A stretch of 64,000 nt of DNA from Pseudomonadales bacterium (GCA_019090455.1 JAHRWA010000026.1:65431-129430); one strand, 5' to 3'. Shown: positions 32,934-42,405, counted from the stretch's first letter. Program-made: numbers and translations. The notes: generated by a model from the letters alone, not told the origin.

Positions 32934-34451
32934 GTGAGCCAATTCTTGTTATCAATTGATCAGGGTACCACCAGTAGTCGGGCAATCGTGTTCGATGAAC
33001 AAGGCAATAACAAGGGCCAAGGACAGAAGGAATTTACGCAATATTTTCCACAAGATGGTTGGGTTGAACATGATCCGGAGGAAATCTGGCAAACAACATT
33101 GGATACTTGCCGTGAGGCTATCCTAGAGGCGGGATTAAATGCAAAGGACATTGTTGGTATCGGAATTACCAATCAGCGTGAGACCACGATTGTTTGGGAT
33201 CGAAAAACGGGTGAACCGATTTACAACGCCATTGTTTGGCAGGACCGGCGTACCGCGACATTTTGTGCTGAGCTGAAAAAACAGAATCGAGAAGAGGAGG
33301 TTCAATCTAAAACGGGTTTGTTAATTGATCCTTACTTCTCAGGAACTAAAATCAAGTGGATTTTGGATAATGTGGACGGCGCACGAGAAAGGGCTGCCAA
33401 AAATGAATTGGCTTTTGGGACCATTGATACTTTTCTCCTTTGGCGTTTAACGGGTGGGAAATCCCATAAGACAGATGCGACTAATGCCTCCCGAACTCTG
33501 TTGTTTGATATTCACCATCAGCGCTGGGACAAGTCATTGTTAGAAGCGCTTGATGTACCTGAAAATATGCTGCCCAGTGTGGAAGACAGCAGTGCCGATT
33601 TTGGCGAGACGGCTAGTGAATTATTTGGCGCGCCAATTCCCATTATGGCAATGGCTGGAGATCAGCATGCGGCACTTGTGGGGCAAGCTTGTTTTTTGCC
33701 TGGGATGGCAAAGAGTACCTATGGCACCGGTTGTTTCTTAATGTTGAATACGGGTGGTCAAGCCGCAAAAAGTCAAAATAAATTATTAACGACTATAGCT
33801 TATCGGCTCAATGGTGAAGTGACCTATGCGATTGAAGGTAGCATTTTTATCGCCGGGGCGGCTATTCAATGGCTCCGTGATGGATTGCGACTTGTGGAAA
33901 GCGCAGCAGAAACGGAAGCCATCGCAGAGAGGGTAGGGAATGATCCTGGCATTTATCTTGTTCCGGCTTTCACGGGTTTAGGTGCACCTTACTGGGACCC
34001 TGATGCGAGAGGAGCGATTCTTGGTATTACACGTGATACGGGTGCGGACGAAGTGGTGACTGCGGGATTGCAGTCAGTTTGCTATCAAACGGTGGAGCTT
34101 GTGGAAGCGATGTTAAGCGACAGCTTGTCCGATGAGGCTTCGTCGATGGGTGCGCCTGAATTATCTCAGCCCACAGTGTTGCGTGTAGATGGGGGGATGG
34201 TGATGAATAATTGGCTGGTCCAATTTCTTGCCGATATTATGAATGCAGAAGTAGATCGCCCTTTGGTGACGGAAACAACGGCTCTGGGTGTTTCTTTTTT
34301 AGTTGGGTTGCAAGCGGGTATCCATCATTCTTTGGAGGACGTTGCGAAACTTTGGCAGTGTGAGAGACGATTTGTCCCTGCGATGGATGAAGCGCAACGA
34401 AAAAAGCAAGTCAATGGTTGGAAGCAAGCCGTCAACCGAACGCTCAGTTGA
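32934..34451 (+). CDS. glpK: Glycerol kinase
   Basis: Phosphorylates glycerol with ATP to glycerol 3-phosphate in the cytoplasm. The family starts [17 protein letters not shown], then [55 protein letters not shown] and the C-terminal signature [16 protein letters not shown]. From GTG at 32934 the length is 505 residues, the family's usual size, with GGGAG upstream; a GTG at 32901 is in frame but gives an atypical extension. No glpF or glpD is adjacent, so glycerol uptake genes must lie elsewhere. Confidence 0.95.
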   Translation: MSQFLLSIDQGTTSSRAIVFDEQGNNKGQGQKEFTQYFPQDGWVEHDPEEIWQTTLDTCREAILEAGLNAKDIVGIGITNQRETTIVWDRKTGEPIYNAIVWQDRRTATFCAELKKQNREEEVQSKTGLLIDPYFSGTKIKWILDNVDGARERAAKNELAFGTIDTFLLWRLTGGKSHKTDATNASRTLLFDIHHQRWDKSLLEALDVPENMLPSVEDSSADFGETASELFGAPIPIMAMAGDQHAALVGQACFLPGMAKSTYGTGCFLMLNTGGQAAKSQNKLLTTIAYRLNGEVTYAIEGSIFIAGAAIQWLRDGLRLVESAAETEAIAERVGNDPGIYLVPAFTGLGAPYWDPDARGAILGITRDTGADEVVTAGLQSVCYQTVELVEAMLSDSLSDEASSMGAPELSQPTVLRVDGGMVMNNWLVQFLADIMNAEVDRPLVTETTALGVSFLVGLQAGIHHSLEDVAKLWQCERRFVPAMDEAQRKKQVNGWKQAVNRTLS

Positions 34452-34814
34452 AATCACTATCGTCGAAACAGCTACTTTCGGTAATATTCACAAAGACCCT
34501 ATTGCTTGCGAGTAGTGGCTCTTAGTTCAACTCAATTCAAATTAAATGAGTACGTTAGCCACTATAGAGTGGTGATAGGCGAAATCGTCAAAATCAGATT
34601 TAAACAGATTGTGATCTGATTCTGATTGGGTGGGCCAGGCTCATCACGGTAACATGATGGCACAAGGTGGATACTGAAACTTCAGTTCGGATTGAACACG
34701 ATAGATTCGAATGAGTGTAGGAAAAAGGAGTCAGTGGTCTAGTCTTAAAGACATGATCTTTAGGTTCTAGCGACTAAATTCTAAGGTTTCAATATTATCG
34801 CGTAGAGGTGTTAA
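34452..34814. other. Intergenic region, glpK / diguanylate cyclase
   Basis: No gene found. It contains a small hairpin (CCACT/AGTGG around 34560-34573), an 8-base inverted repeat AATCAGAT/ATCTGATT near 34592-34621 and the leader of the diguanylate cyclase gene with the ribosome site AGAGGTG. None is assignable with confidence; a c-di-GMP riboswitch was looked for and not recognised. Confidence 0.3.
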
Positions 34815-35951
34815 GTGTCGGACGATTTAACTAAGGATAAACACTTTAAGCAAATTCTATATGGATTAGCTGTTGCTGCGGTACAGACTATCTTTTGTTG
34901 GGCCTGTTATTACGTTGGCCTATTTCGCATGGAGTTTATTGATTTCGTTTATCTGTTTTCTGCTTGCTGGGCAGGACATCTTCTATTTGTAGCAGCCGCT
35001 TTTAGCGGATTTCATAAATGTTTAAATCTCGATAGTCTCATTTTGCCGCATATGGTTTGGAATGGCATCTGGTTTCTCGTGTCAGCCTATTACTTAGATC
35101 GTATGCGAATCAGCGTGATGATGATGTTTTTGCTGGTGATGTTAATCGGTTCTTTTAGGATAAAATTACCAGGGTTTATGTTGCTGGCTGGGATCGCCAT
35201 TTTTGGATATGGCGGTGTGCTTTATTTGTTAGGGCAGTTTCATCCTGAGACATTGTTTATAGCGACCGAGTTTTTACAGGAGTTAATGCAGTGGGCTGCA
35301 TTTAGTCTTGTTATTTTATTCTTTGCCTGGATGGGCGCTGATATTAGCGGGTTGCGACAAGCACTGGCGGTCAAAAATAACGAGCTGAAGGATGCGTTAC
35401 ATCGCATCAGTGAATTAGCGGTTCGTGATGAGCTCACCGGATTATTTAATCGCCGCTATATTTCTGAGGTATTTAAAACGCAAAAAGGAATGGCAGATCG
35501 CGGTGGTCATGATTTTGTACTTTGTTATTTGGACTTAGATCATTTTAAATTGGTGAATGATAACTACGGCCATAGCGTGGGCGATGAGGTTCTAAAAGCT
35601 TATGCTAAAATCGCGCAATCTCATGTGCGAAGTATCGACTACTGTTCTCGTTTTGGAGGAGAAGAGTTTGTCATTATTTTGGTGAAGACAGAAATCAATG
35701 GAGCGCATAAGGTCGTTGATCGCATTCGGCATAGTGTTGAAAATTACAATTTTCAGTCGATTGCCCCAGGTTTGAAAGTGACTCTTTCTGTAGGTATGTC
35801 TCAGTACCAGCCTTATGAAAGGGTGGAAGATTCGTTGGCAAGAGCGGATAGCGCTTTGTACCGAGCTAAAAATGCGGGAAGAAACTGTGTCGTGGTAGCA
35901 GACATGCCACCACGAAATATGGAAGTCGTACAGAGTGCAGGTTCATCATGA
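34815..35951 (+). CDS. Membrane diguanylate cyclase (GGDEF)
   Basis: Makes the second messenger cyclic-di-GMP from two GTP. The N-terminal ~190 residues are strongly hydrophobic with about six membrane helices, then a short coiled segment (KNNELKDALHRISELA) leads into the GGDEF domain: DELTGLFNRRYISE, DLDHFKLVNDNYGHSVGDE, and the active-site motif RFGGEEF. All key residues look present, so activity is expected. No I-site RxxD is obvious before the GGEEF, so product inhibition may be absent. The start is GTG after AGAGGTG. It stands alone between glpK and the argF gene on the opposite strand. Confidence 0.9.
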   Translation: MSDDLTKDKHFKQILYGLAVAAVQTIFCWACYYVGLFRMEFIDFVYLFSACWAGHLLFVAAAFSGFHKCLNLDSLILPHMVWNGIWFLVSAYYLDRMRISVMMMFLLVMLIGSFRIKLPGFMLLAGIAIFGYGGVLYLLGQFHPETLFIATEFLQELMQWAAFSLVILFFAWMGADISGLRQALAVKNNELKDALHRISELAVRDELTGLFNRRYISEVFKTQKGMADRGGHDFVLCYLDLDHFKLVNDNYGHSVGDEVLKAYAKIAQSHVRSIDYCSRFGGEEFVIILVKTEINGAHKVVDRIRHSVENYNFQSIAPGLKVTLSVGMSQYQPYERVEDSLARADSALYRAKNAGRNCVVVADMPPRNMEVVQSAGSS

Positions 35952-35960
35952 GAAAAAAAC

Positions 35961-36866
35961 TTAAGCTGTCATGAGGAATTCAAGCAGTGCCTTTTGCGCG
36001 TGTAATCGATTTTCTGCTTCTTGCCAAACGACACTGCGGCTATCATCTAACATGTCTATGCTAATTTCTTCTCCCCGGTGGGCTGGCAAGCAATGCATGA
36101 ATAGTGCATTTTTATCAGCTAGATCCATCAGGTTAGGGCTAACTTGATAGCTTGCGAACGCTTTAGCTCGATTCGTTTGTTCTTCTTCCTGACCCATACT
36201 TGCCCATACGTCAGTAACGACCAGATGTGTCCCAGAAACAGCCTTTGCTAAATCGGGAATCAGTTGCGCATGGTTTTTATTGTTTTCTAACAGAGTTTTG
36301 TTAGGTTCGAATCCTTCAGGGCAACTAATGCGTAATTTGAATCCAAATTGCTTAGCGGCATTGATGTAGGAGTTACACATATTGTTGCCATCGCCAACCC
36401 ACGTAACAATTTTGTTTTTTATACTGCCGCGTTCTTCTTGAAAGGTTTGCATATCGGCTAAGAGTTGGCACGGATGATAATCGTCAGTGAGTGCATTGAT
36501 CACAGGGACTGAAGCATATTGTGCAAAGGTCTCTATCTTACTGTGTTCGAAGGTTCTTATCATAATGCAATCCACCATGCCCGATAAGACTCTAGCGGTA
36601 TCTTCAACAGGCTCGCCTCTTCCTAGTTGAGTATCTCTTGACGAGAGAAATATTGCGTTACCACCGCATTGAGTCATTGCAGCTTCAAATGAGACCCGTG
36701 TTCTCGTGGATGACTTTTCGAAAATCATCCCCAACGTACGATTCTTCATGGGTTCAAATAGGGTGTTTTCTTTTTGTATTTTTTTCAGCTCAATCGCGCG
36801 GGTGATTAACTGATTTAGTTCCGTTGGGGTTAAATCCAATAGTGTTAAAAAATGTCTGACCGCCAT
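35961..36866 (-). CDS. argF: Ornithine carbamoyltransferase
   Basis: Condenses ornithine and carbamoyl phosphate to citrulline in arginine biosynthesis. The carbamoyl-phosphate site [10 protein letters not shown], the ornithine-loop region [11 protein letters not shown], and [11 protein letters not shown] with the conserved Cys are all present. The length of 301 residues is normal. It lies 166 bases downstream of argD on the same strand with a hairpin between, so the two may be co-transcribed or separately controlled. Its nine-base-close neighbour on the other strand, the diguanylate cyclase, is convergent. Confidence 0.96.
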   Translation of the reverse strand: MAVRHFLTLLDLTPTELNQLITRAIELKKIQKENTLFEPMKNRTLGMIFEKSSTRTRVSFEAAMTQCGGNAIFLSSRDTQLGRGEPVEDTARVLSGMVDCIMIRTFEHSKIETFAQYASVPVINALTDDYHPCQLLADMQTFQEERGSIKNKIVTWVGDGNNMCNSYINAAKQFGFKLRISCPEGFEPNKTLLENNKNHAQLIPDLAKAVSGTHLVVTDVWASMGQEEEQTNRAKAFASYQVSPNLMDLADKNALFMHCLPAHRGEEISIDMLDDSRSVVWQEAENRLHAQKALLEFLMTA

Positions 36867-36928
36867 GGCTGAATCCCTCCTAGTCGGAGATTGTATTAAT
36901 TGAAAACGAATATCTGAAAAAATGAATG

Positions 36929-36963
36929 ATAGGCCTGATTACGAAAGAGGTAATTAGGCCTAT
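36929..36963. other. Hairpin in the argF leader
   Basis: Fourteen-base arms (36929-36942 and 36950-36963) pair perfectly apart from one G-T wobble around a 7-base loop. It lies about 60 bases upstream of the argF start. On the minus strand a run of T begins about ten bases past the stem, too far for a typical terminator, so it is noted as a structured leader. Confidence 0.55.
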
Positions 36964-36989
36964 TGTCTGCGAGCATCTCTGGGTGCTGA

Positions 36990-37015
36990 TCTTAGGTTCT
37001 AGTCTTAGGTTCTAG
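36990..37015. repeat. 13-base perfect tandem duplication
   Basis: Two identical copies of TCTTAGGTTCTAG lie at 36990-37002 and 37003-37015, just after the argD stop codon. Confidence 0.85.
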
Positions 37016-37032
37016 CGTGATGAGAAATATAC

Positions 37033-38256
37033 TCAGTCGTCATTGGCTCGAGGCACTTGCCTATCATCACCGACAAAGGCTTTGACTAGGCGACACACTG
37101 AATCAACAATCAAATCCGCTTCTTCTTCTGTGAGTATAAGAGGTGGTAATAATCTAATAACACTGTCTGCAGTGACATTAATAAGGAGTCCCTGCTCCTT
37201 GGCAAGAGGGACTAATGCACCACAAGGCTGGTCGAGTTCTATTCCTAGCATTAATCCTTTGCCACGAATGCTTTTGCAATAACTTGCACCGCCTAACTGT
37301 TTTTCAAGCTCAGAGCGCATGCGCGTTCCCATTTGATGGGCGTTTTCCATGACATTTTGTGATTTTAAGGTATCAATTACTGCTAAGGCCGCAGCACAGG
37401 CTAAGGGGTTCCCGCCATAAGTAGAGCCGTGATTTCCGGGTTGTAATGTGTTGGCCGCTTCGTTTCTTGCCATACAGACGCCGATAGGCATTCCGTTACC
37501 CAGTCCTTTTGCTGTGGTGACGACATCAGGAAGAATGCCATAATGCTGATAGGCAAAATATTTTCCAGTTCGCCCGTTACCCGTTTGAATCTCATCAAGA
37601 ATCAACAGCCAGTTATTTTGATCGCAAAGTTCTCGTAGTTGTTTGAGGTAATTGTCATCAGGACAGTTGATGCCGCCTTCACCTTGAATCGGTTCTACTA
37701 AAATTGCCACGACATTTTTATTGTTTTCGGCAACCGTTTTAATGGAGTCAACGTCGTTAAAGGGAACTCTGACAAAGCCGCCTACCAGTGGTTCAAAACC
37801 GGCGTGAACCTTACGGTTGGCTGTGGCGCTCAAAGTCGCTAAAGTTCGGCCATGGAAGGAGCCATCCATCACGATAATATTAGGTGAATCGATGTCGTTT
37901 TTGTGTCCGTGAAGGCGAGCAATTTTGATTGCACATTCCACGGCTTCAGCGCCAGAGTTGCCAAAGAAGCAAGTCTCCATATCGGCTAATTGTGTCAGCT
38001 CTAAACCCAGTTGCGTTTGCAGTGGGATATTATAAATGTTGGAGGTATGGATTAGCTTGCCAGATTGGTAGTTGATGGCTTTAGTAATAGCAGGGTGGCA
38101 GTGACCTAGGCCAACGACGCCGATACCGGCGAGAGCGTCAAGGTATCTATTGCCATCTGTATCAAATAGCCACACACCTTCACCGCGCTCGAATGCAACA
38201 GGTAATCTGTTGTACGTGGGCATGAGCGGATTAACGGTGTTAGAGTTGGAAGCCAT
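37033..38256 (-). CDS. argD: Acetylornithine aminotransferase
   Basis: A PLP-dependent class III aminotransferase that forms N-acetylornithine, and often succinyldiaminopimelate, from the semialdehyde. The sequence has GVVGLGHCHP, FFGNSGAEAVECAIKIAR, the DGSFHGRTLATLSAT region, ILDEIQTGNGRTGKYFA and the PLP lysine in TTAKGLGNGMPIG. The 407 residues match the family. It lies upstream of argF on the same strand. A 12-base palindrome (38274-38285) and a terminator-like hairpin (38422-38445) lie upstream of it. Confidence 0.94.
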   Translation of the reverse strand: MASNSNTVNPLMPTYNRLPVAFERGEGVWLFDTDGNRYLDALAGIGVVGLGHCHPAITKAINYQSGKLIHTSNIYNIPLQTQLGLELTQLADMETCFFGNSGAEAVECAIKIARLHGHKNDIDSPNIIVMDGSFHGRTLATLSATANRKVHAGFEPLVGGFVRVPFNDVDSIKTVAENNKNVVAILVEPIQGEGGINCPDDNYLKQLRELCDQNNWLLILDEIQTGNGRTGKYFAYQHYGILPDVVTTAKGLGNGMPIGVCMARNEAANTLQPGNHGSTYGGNPLACAAALAVIDTLKSQNVMENAHQMGTRMRSELEKQLGGASYCKSIRGKGLMLGIELDQPCGALVPLAKEQGLLINVTADSVIRLLPPLILTEEEADLIVDSVCRLVKAFVGDDRQVPRANDD

Positions 38257-38415
38257 GATTTGATTCCTCTATTGTTTGGCCAAACTTGTATTAGGCAAGA
38301 TCCTATTTATATAATCGTTGTTTTCTTGGCAAGCTTTTATGTATACAGGACAGCATTTAAAGCTTAGTTGTTTTCTGGAGTTTTAACTATTTGGCCTGAA
38401 AAACAGGGTATTGAA

Positions 38416-38445
38416 AACGAAAAATGGCAGCTCAAGCTGCCATTT
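38416..38445 (-). terminator. Terminator-like hairpin facing argD
   Basis: Ten-base perfect arms (38422-38431 and 38436-38445) enclose a 4-base loop. On the minus strand the stem is followed by TTTTTCGTTTTC. It sits about 165 bases upstream of argD with no minus-strand gene feeding it, so it may be an attenuator or just a barrier. Confidence 0.55.
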
Positions 38446-38563
38446 ACAATGATAAAGATGATAACCCTGTTTGATGTTTGAGGCAAATTCGCCTTCTTAC
38501 CCTATATATCAAATGACCCTTTATAAACCGGCTATGCCCTTAAAACGATGACTGCCTAAATTC

Positions 38564-38597
38564 AACTATACCCAGTACCTAACTATACCCAAGTCTA
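38564..38597. repeat. 17-base imperfect tandem duplication
   Basis: Two copies begin at 38564 and 38581, both starting AACTATACCCA. They lie about 25 bases before the hyuB-type start codon. Confidence 0.75.
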
Positions 38598-38622
38598 CAC
38601 CAATAATAATCGGGATTTATCG

Positions 38623-40218
38623 ATGCCTAAATTAGCTAAAATGCCGTCTTCGCCCATAGAACTTGGTATGTTCGCCAGTCGGATGGCGGCGGTATGTGAA
38701 GAGATGGGGGCAAACTTACAGCATGCTGCATTTTCTCCCAACATTAAGGATCGTTTGGATTTTTCGTGTGCTATTTTCGGGCCTACGGGGGAGTTGTGCG
38801 CGCAAGCAGCGCACATTCCCGTTCACCTAGGAAGCATGGCTTTCGCAATGCGCCGTATTGTTGAAGAGGTTGATTGGGCTGAGGGAGACATGTTGGTTTT
38901 AAATGATCCTTTCTTGGGGGGTACTCACCTTCCTGATGTCACCATGGTCGCGCCTCTTTTTATTGTTTGTCAGGAAAAAGGCAATTCCCAGCTCGCGGGG
39001 TTTGTGGCTAATCGTGCCCACCATGCCAATATTGGAGCGGATAGCCCTGGTTCGATGCCGCTCTCAAGTCGCTTGAGTGAAGAGGGTATTATTATTCCTC
39101 CTAGCTATATTATTCGTCAGCATGAAATTCAAAGTGCGGTTCTCTATATGCTGGTAGGCGAGGGGCAGTTGGATAACGAAGAAGAAGGCTTAGATTTAAG
39201 TGACGCGAGGTTAGGAGATTTCTCGGCCCAAGTGAGTGCAAACCGAATTGGAGTCGGTCGTTTATCAGCGTTAATTGAAGGTGTAGATATTGATACTTAT
39301 CTTCGCAACCTGGACGAGTTAGATCATTACGCCGAGCGCATTGCTGCATCCGTGCTTGAGGCGATCCCCGATGGACAATACGGCTTTCAAGATGTAATGG
39401 ATGACGATGGGCAGGGTCAAAAAATGGTCCTTATTAATGTAGAGGTTATTGTGTCAGGCGATGAGGTCGTTGTTGATTTTGGGGGTTCCGCGAAACAGGT
39501 TGCAGGCAACATCAATTGTCCCTTGTCCGTGGCGGCCGCTGCTGTTTATTATGTATTTCGTTGTCTTATGCCGGACTATACACCTGCCTGTTTCGGTGCC
39601 TTTCGAAAAATTAAGATAGAAGCGCCATTAGGTTGTTTTCTTAATGCAGAAAGACCGGCGGCTGTCGTGGCTGGCAATGTAGAAACCAGCAGCCGGATTG
39701 TAGATGCGGTGTTGGGTGCTCTGGCTAAAGCGATCCCTGAGCAAATCCCAGCAGCAAGTCATGGCAGTATGAATAATGTTGCCATGGGTGTTCTCGGCGA
39801 ATGGGATTATTATGAAACCATAGGCGGAGGTATGGGTGCGCATGGGAAATCAAGTGGGATCAGTGGTGTTCAAACTCACATGACTAATACGCTCAACACG
39901 CCCATCGAAAGTTTAGAGACGCATTATCCATTACGAGTTAGGCGCTACGGATACAGAGAACACTCGGGAGGCGAAGGATTGTTTAATGGTGGCGATGGGA
40001 TTGTCCGTGAATTTGAATTCTTGTCCGAGGCCAGCGTGACTTTATTAACGGAGCGTCGAGTACGCTCACCGTGGGGTTTAGAAATGGGAGGGCATGGAGA
40101 AGCGGGAGTGAATAAAATTAATGGAAAAGTGCTGCCAGGGAAGGTGCAACTGAATGTGAAGAAGGGTGATCGTTTGTGTATCGAAACCCCTGGAGGTGGA
40201 GGGTTCGGGAAGAAATGA
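38623..40218 (+). CDS. Hydantoinase B/oxoprolinase family protein, partner subunit not adjacent
   Basis: A 531-residue HyuB-family protein, normally one subunit of an ATP-dependent hydantoinase, 5-oxoprolinase or acetophenone/acetone carboxylase type enzyme. It has NIKDRLDFSCAIF, AHIPVHLGSM, NDPFLGGTHLPDVTMVAP, and the C-terminal GGGGFGKK region. The HyuA-type ATP-binding subunit (about 700 residues) that usually neighbours it is not in the window, so either it is elsewhere or this acts alone. The gene sits between argD and grxD and has no obvious link to arginine synthesis. Ring or amide substrate cannot be named. Confidence 0.82.
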   Translation: MPKLAKMPSSPIELGMFASRMAAVCEEMGANLQHAAFSPNIKDRLDFSCAIFGPTGELCAQAAHIPVHLGSMAFAMRRIVEEVDWAEGDMLVLNDPFLGGTHLPDVTMVAPLFIVCQEKGNSQLAGFVANRAHHANIGADSPGSMPLSSRLSEEGIIIPPSYIIRQHEIQSAVLYMLVGEGQLDNEEEGLDLSDARLGDFSAQVSANRIGVGRLSALIEGVDIDTYLRNLDELDHYAERIAASVLEAIPDGQYGFQDVMDDDGQGQKMVLINVEVIVSGDEVVVDFGGSAKQVAGNINCPLSVAAAAVYYVFRCLMPDYTPACFGAFRKIKIEAPLGCFLNAERPAAVVAGNVETSSRIVDAVLGALAKAIPEQIPAASHGSMNNVAMGVLGEWDYYETIGGGMGAHGKSSGISGVQTHMTNTLNTPIESLETHYPLRVRRYGYREHSGGEGLFNGGDGIVREFEFLSEASVTLLTERRVRSPWGLEMGGHGEAGVNKINGKVLPGKVQLNVKKGDRLCIETPGGGGFGKK

Positions 40219-40295
40219 AAATTGGTATCTGAAGCCTCAGCTGGTAGAATAGGGCTATAAATTCATGATTTATCTAGCAGCAAAACCTCACAATC

Positions 40296-40341
40296 TAAGC
40301 TGGTATAGACTTAAGTTGGTATAAACTAAGCTCGTATAAAC
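40296..40341. repeat. 15-16-base tandem repeat, three copies, ending at the grxD ribosome site
   Basis: Copies begin at 40296 (16 bases), 40312 and 40327 (15 each), sharing TAAG(C/T)T(G/C)GTATA. A fourth, diverged unit at 40343 (TAAGGTGATAT) supplies the ribosome site of grxD. Copy number could therefore shift the leader length without changing the ribosome site. Confidence 0.7.
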
Positions 40342-40353
40342 ATAAGGTGATAT

Positions 40354-40707
40354 ATGGAAACCATTGATGTAATTAAAGAACAGATCTCAAGTAACGCCAT
40401 TCTTCTCTACATGAAAGGTTCTCCTCAATTTCCGCAATGTGGTTTCTCCAGTCAGACAGTGCAGGCGTTGATGGCAATCGGTGAGCCTTTTGCTTTTGTA
40501 GATATATTGGATAACCCCGAGATTCGTCAGGAATTACCCAAGTTTGCTAACTGGCCTACCTTCCCTCAGTTATGGGTTAAAGGTGAGTTGGTCGGTGGTT
40601 GCGATATTATTGTCGAGATGGCTCAGAACGGTGAGTTAACACCCATGATTAAAGAGGCTTCTCCTGGTTTACCTGAGAATAAAGAAGGCGAAGCTGACAC
40701 CGAGTAG
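40354..40707 (+). CDS. grxD: Monothiol glutaredoxin, Grx4 type
   Basis: A CGFS-type monothiol glutaredoxin that carries or stores 2Fe-2S clusters with a BolA partner, in the cytoplasm. The active site is in PQCGFSSQTV (CGFS), followed by FPQLWVKGELVGGCDII, the glutathione-binding part. At 117 residues the length is normal. A bidirectional terminator follows (40752-40782). In Pseudomonas the gene also lies near rnt, motY and argG. Confidence 0.95.
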   Translation: METIDVIKEQISSNAILLYMKGSPQFPQCGFSSQTVQALMAIGEPFAFVDILDNPEIRQELPKFANWPTFPQLWVKGELVGGCDIIVEMAQNGELTPMIKEASPGLPENKEGEADTE

Positions 40708-40751
40708 TTGGCAGCATAAAGTAGTAGTACGGCGTGCAGTCATTATTATGC

Positions 40752-40782
40752 AAAAAAGGGCTTCTGAATGAGCCCTTTTTTT
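40752..40782. terminator. Bidirectional terminator between grxD and the marR gene
   Basis: Arms AAAAAAGGGCT (40752-40762) and AGCCCTTTTTT (from 40771) pair across a 8-base loop with an A-run before and a T-run after. It can end both the grxD and the convergent marR transcripts. Confidence 0.9.
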
Positions 40783-40814
40783 TCGCCTGAATTTTGTGGC
40801 TATGGCGTTACGTG

Positions 40815-41279
40815 TTACATGGCTTCCATATTATTAATGATTTTATTTAAGTAATGCAAAATGCTGGTCTGATCATCAAAAGAAATTCCTTCCAAGGCGC
40901 TTTGATAAAATTCAGTAATTGGAAGTTGTAGATTGCTCCACAGTGTTCGGCCTTTTGGTGTGATTTGAATTAGTTTGGATCTCTTGTCTCTTGGGTTGGT
41001 GACTTTTTTTATGTATTTCTTATTCAACATGAGATCTAGTGTGCCGGTTAAGCTTTGTCTGCTAACTAGGAGGTACTCTGACAAGTCTCCTACGGATATC
41101 CCTCCCTCCTCAATAACCTGGTTTCGATAAAAGACGCCGAGAACAGACCATTGTTGCGTTGTCACGCCGTATTCTTCTACCGCCGCCGTTCCTTTTTTAT
41201 GAAGTAAATTCGCGCTCTGAAATAACCGAAAGAACAACCGATTACTGACTTCGGAGTAGGATTCATTTGATACTTCCAT
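40815..41279 (-). CDS. MarR-family regulator (BadR-like by context)
   Basis: A 154-residue winged-helix regulator. The MarR pattern is clear: GVTTQQWSVLGVFYR, the recognition helix YLLVSRQSLTGTLDLMLNKKYI, and the wing DKRSKLIQITPKGR. It is divergent from the badI-like gene. In Rhodopseudomonas palustris the MarR regulator BadR controls badHI/aliAB genes of cyclohexanecarboxylate degradation and responds to 2-ketocyclohexane-1-carboxyl-CoA. The divergent position next to a badI-like gene makes an analogous role likely, by context and not by sequence identity. Confidence 0.82.
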   Translation of the reverse strand: MEVSNESYSEVSNRLFFRLFQSANLLHKKGTAAVEEYGVTTQQWSVLGVFYRNQVIEEGGISVGDLSEYLLVSRQSLTGTLDLMLNKKYIKKVTNPRDKRSKLIQITPKGRTLWSNLQLPITEFYQSALEGISFDDQTSILHYLNKIINNMEAM

Positions 41280-41470
41280 GGACTTGTTTTTTCTCCGAAC
41301 GAGTGAGGACGATTGTCTGTATGGCTAGTTGTTGAAGTTTGAGTTTTTAAAGTCTGTAAAGGTATTGATATATAGTAAATATGGCCTGCATTAATAGATA
41401 ACAAAAAAACGATTAAATACGCATTAACAGAATCATAATCATATAGTCTAAATAAAAATACAGCAATATA

Positions 41471-41500
41471 TTGACATAGATTTCTATTGTTTGGCAGAAT
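41471..41500 (+). promoter_or_regulatory. Candidate promoter of the badI-like gene with a dyad in the spacer
   Basis: TTGACA (41471-41476) and CAGAAT (41495-41500) lie 18 bases apart; the -35 is perfect, the -10 matches 4 of 6. The first spacer bases form the dyad ATAGA-TT-TCTAT (41475-41486 region), a plausible operator for the divergent MarR protein. Confidence 0.45.
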
Positions 41501-41575
41501 AGATCTTTTACGATGTTCGACGAGTTATAACAATTAATCTGATAAATATGACAATTACACTAAAGGTCAAATATT

Positions 41576-42358
41576 ATGAGTTATGAAGATATTCTCTACA
41601 CTGAGAAAGACGGTGTAGCCACGATTACAATCAATCGCCCCGATAAATACAATGCCTTCAGAGCGCAGACCGTTGAAGAGCTTATTTCTGCCTTTAATAA
41701 AGCGGCTTGGAATAAAGAGATAGGCGTTGTTGTTTTAACTGGCGCTGGCGATAAAGCATTTTGCACCGGTGGTGATCAGTCTAGTCATGAAGGTGGTTAC
41801 GATGGTCGCGGTATTGTGGGTCTGCCCGTTGATGAGCTGCACACAATTATTCGTGATATCGCTAAGCCTGTTATTGCTAGAGTTCAAGGGTTTGCAATTG
41901 GTGGGGGAAATGTCTTGGCAGTATTGGCTGATCTTACCATCGCCTCTGAAAATGCAGTGTTTGGGCAAGTGGGACCAAAAGTGGGTTCAGTCGATCCCGG
42001 TTACGGCACTGCCTATTTGGCGCAAGTGGTTGGTGAAAAGAAAGCGCGTGAGATTTGGTATCTCTGTCGTCGTTACTCAGCTCAAGAAGCGCTTGATATG
42101 GGTCTGGCTAATAAAGTGGTCCCTGCAGATCAGCTTGATGCTGAAGTTGCGCAATGGTGTAGTGAAATTGTAGAGAAAAGCCCAACCGCTATTTCGTTAG
42201 CGAAAAAATCCTTTAATGCTTCTACCGAACATATCCGTGCTATCTCGACTATGGGTATGCAAGCACTGGCTTTGTATTACGATACGGATGAATCGAAAGA
42301 GGGGACTGATGCTTTTATGGAAAAGCGAAAGCCTGATTTTAGAAAGTTTGTAAAATAA
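41576..42358 (+). CDS. badI: 2-ketocyclohexanecarboxyl-CoA hydrolase-like (BadI-like) crotonase
   Basis: BadI hydrolyses the ring C-C bond of 2-ketocyclohexane-1-carboxyl-CoA to give pimeloyl-CoA. The 260-residue length equals BadI, and the run AFCTGGDQSSHEGGYDGRG, GLPVDELHTIIRDI, GFAIGGGNVLAVLADL and QVGPKVGSVDPGYGT is very like BadI, and also like the related MenB (DHNA-CoA synthase). BadI is preferred because of the neighbouring acyl-CoA dehydrogenase and MarR gene, and because no other menaquinone gene is present. An acyl-CoA dehydrogenase follows 47 bases after the stop. Confidence 0.8.
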   Translation: MSYEDILYTEKDGVATITINRPDKYNAFRAQTVEELISAFNKAAWNKEIGVVVLTGAGDKAFCTGGDQSSHEGGYDGRGIVGLPVDELHTIIRDIAKPVIARVQGFAIGGGNVLAVLADLTIASENAVFGQVGPKVGSVDPGYGTAYLAQVVGEKKAREIWYLCRRYSAQEALDMGLANKVVPADQLDAEVAQWCSEIVEKSPTAISLAKKSFNASTEHIRAISTMGMQALALYYDTDESKEGTDAFMEKRKPDFRKFVK

Positions 42359-42405
42359 AGCCTTTTGGATGTAGTTCAACAGATAGACCCGAGGATATAC
42401 GACTA

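Larger units (their letters stand above)
38257..38622. other. Divergent intergenic region, argD / hyuB-type gene
   Basis: Holds a 12-base perfect palindrome GTTTGGCCAAAC (38274-38285) 18 bases upstream of the argD start, a hairpin with T-run on the minus strand (38422-38445), and a 17-base duplication (38564-38597) before the plus-strand gene. No gene is seen. Confidence 0.45.

Noticed and set aside
34452..34814. Possible c-di-GMP riboswitch before the diguanylate cyclase
   Set aside because: The conserved GEMM-I core sequences were not found; only small unrelated hairpins are present.
36301..36320. GGTTCGAATCC, resembling a tRNA T-loop
   Set aside because: It lies inside argF coding sequence, and no acceptor or anticodon stem is found around it.
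41769..42173. 134-codon frame inside the badI-like gene
   Set aside because: Same strand, other frame, low-quality composition rich in Trp/Leu/Val, no ribosome site.
41576..42358. menB (dihydroxynaphthoyl-CoA synthase)
   Set aside because: Sequence is similar in type, but length, neighbours and the absence of menaquinone genes favour a BadI-like hydrolase. Not fully excluded.
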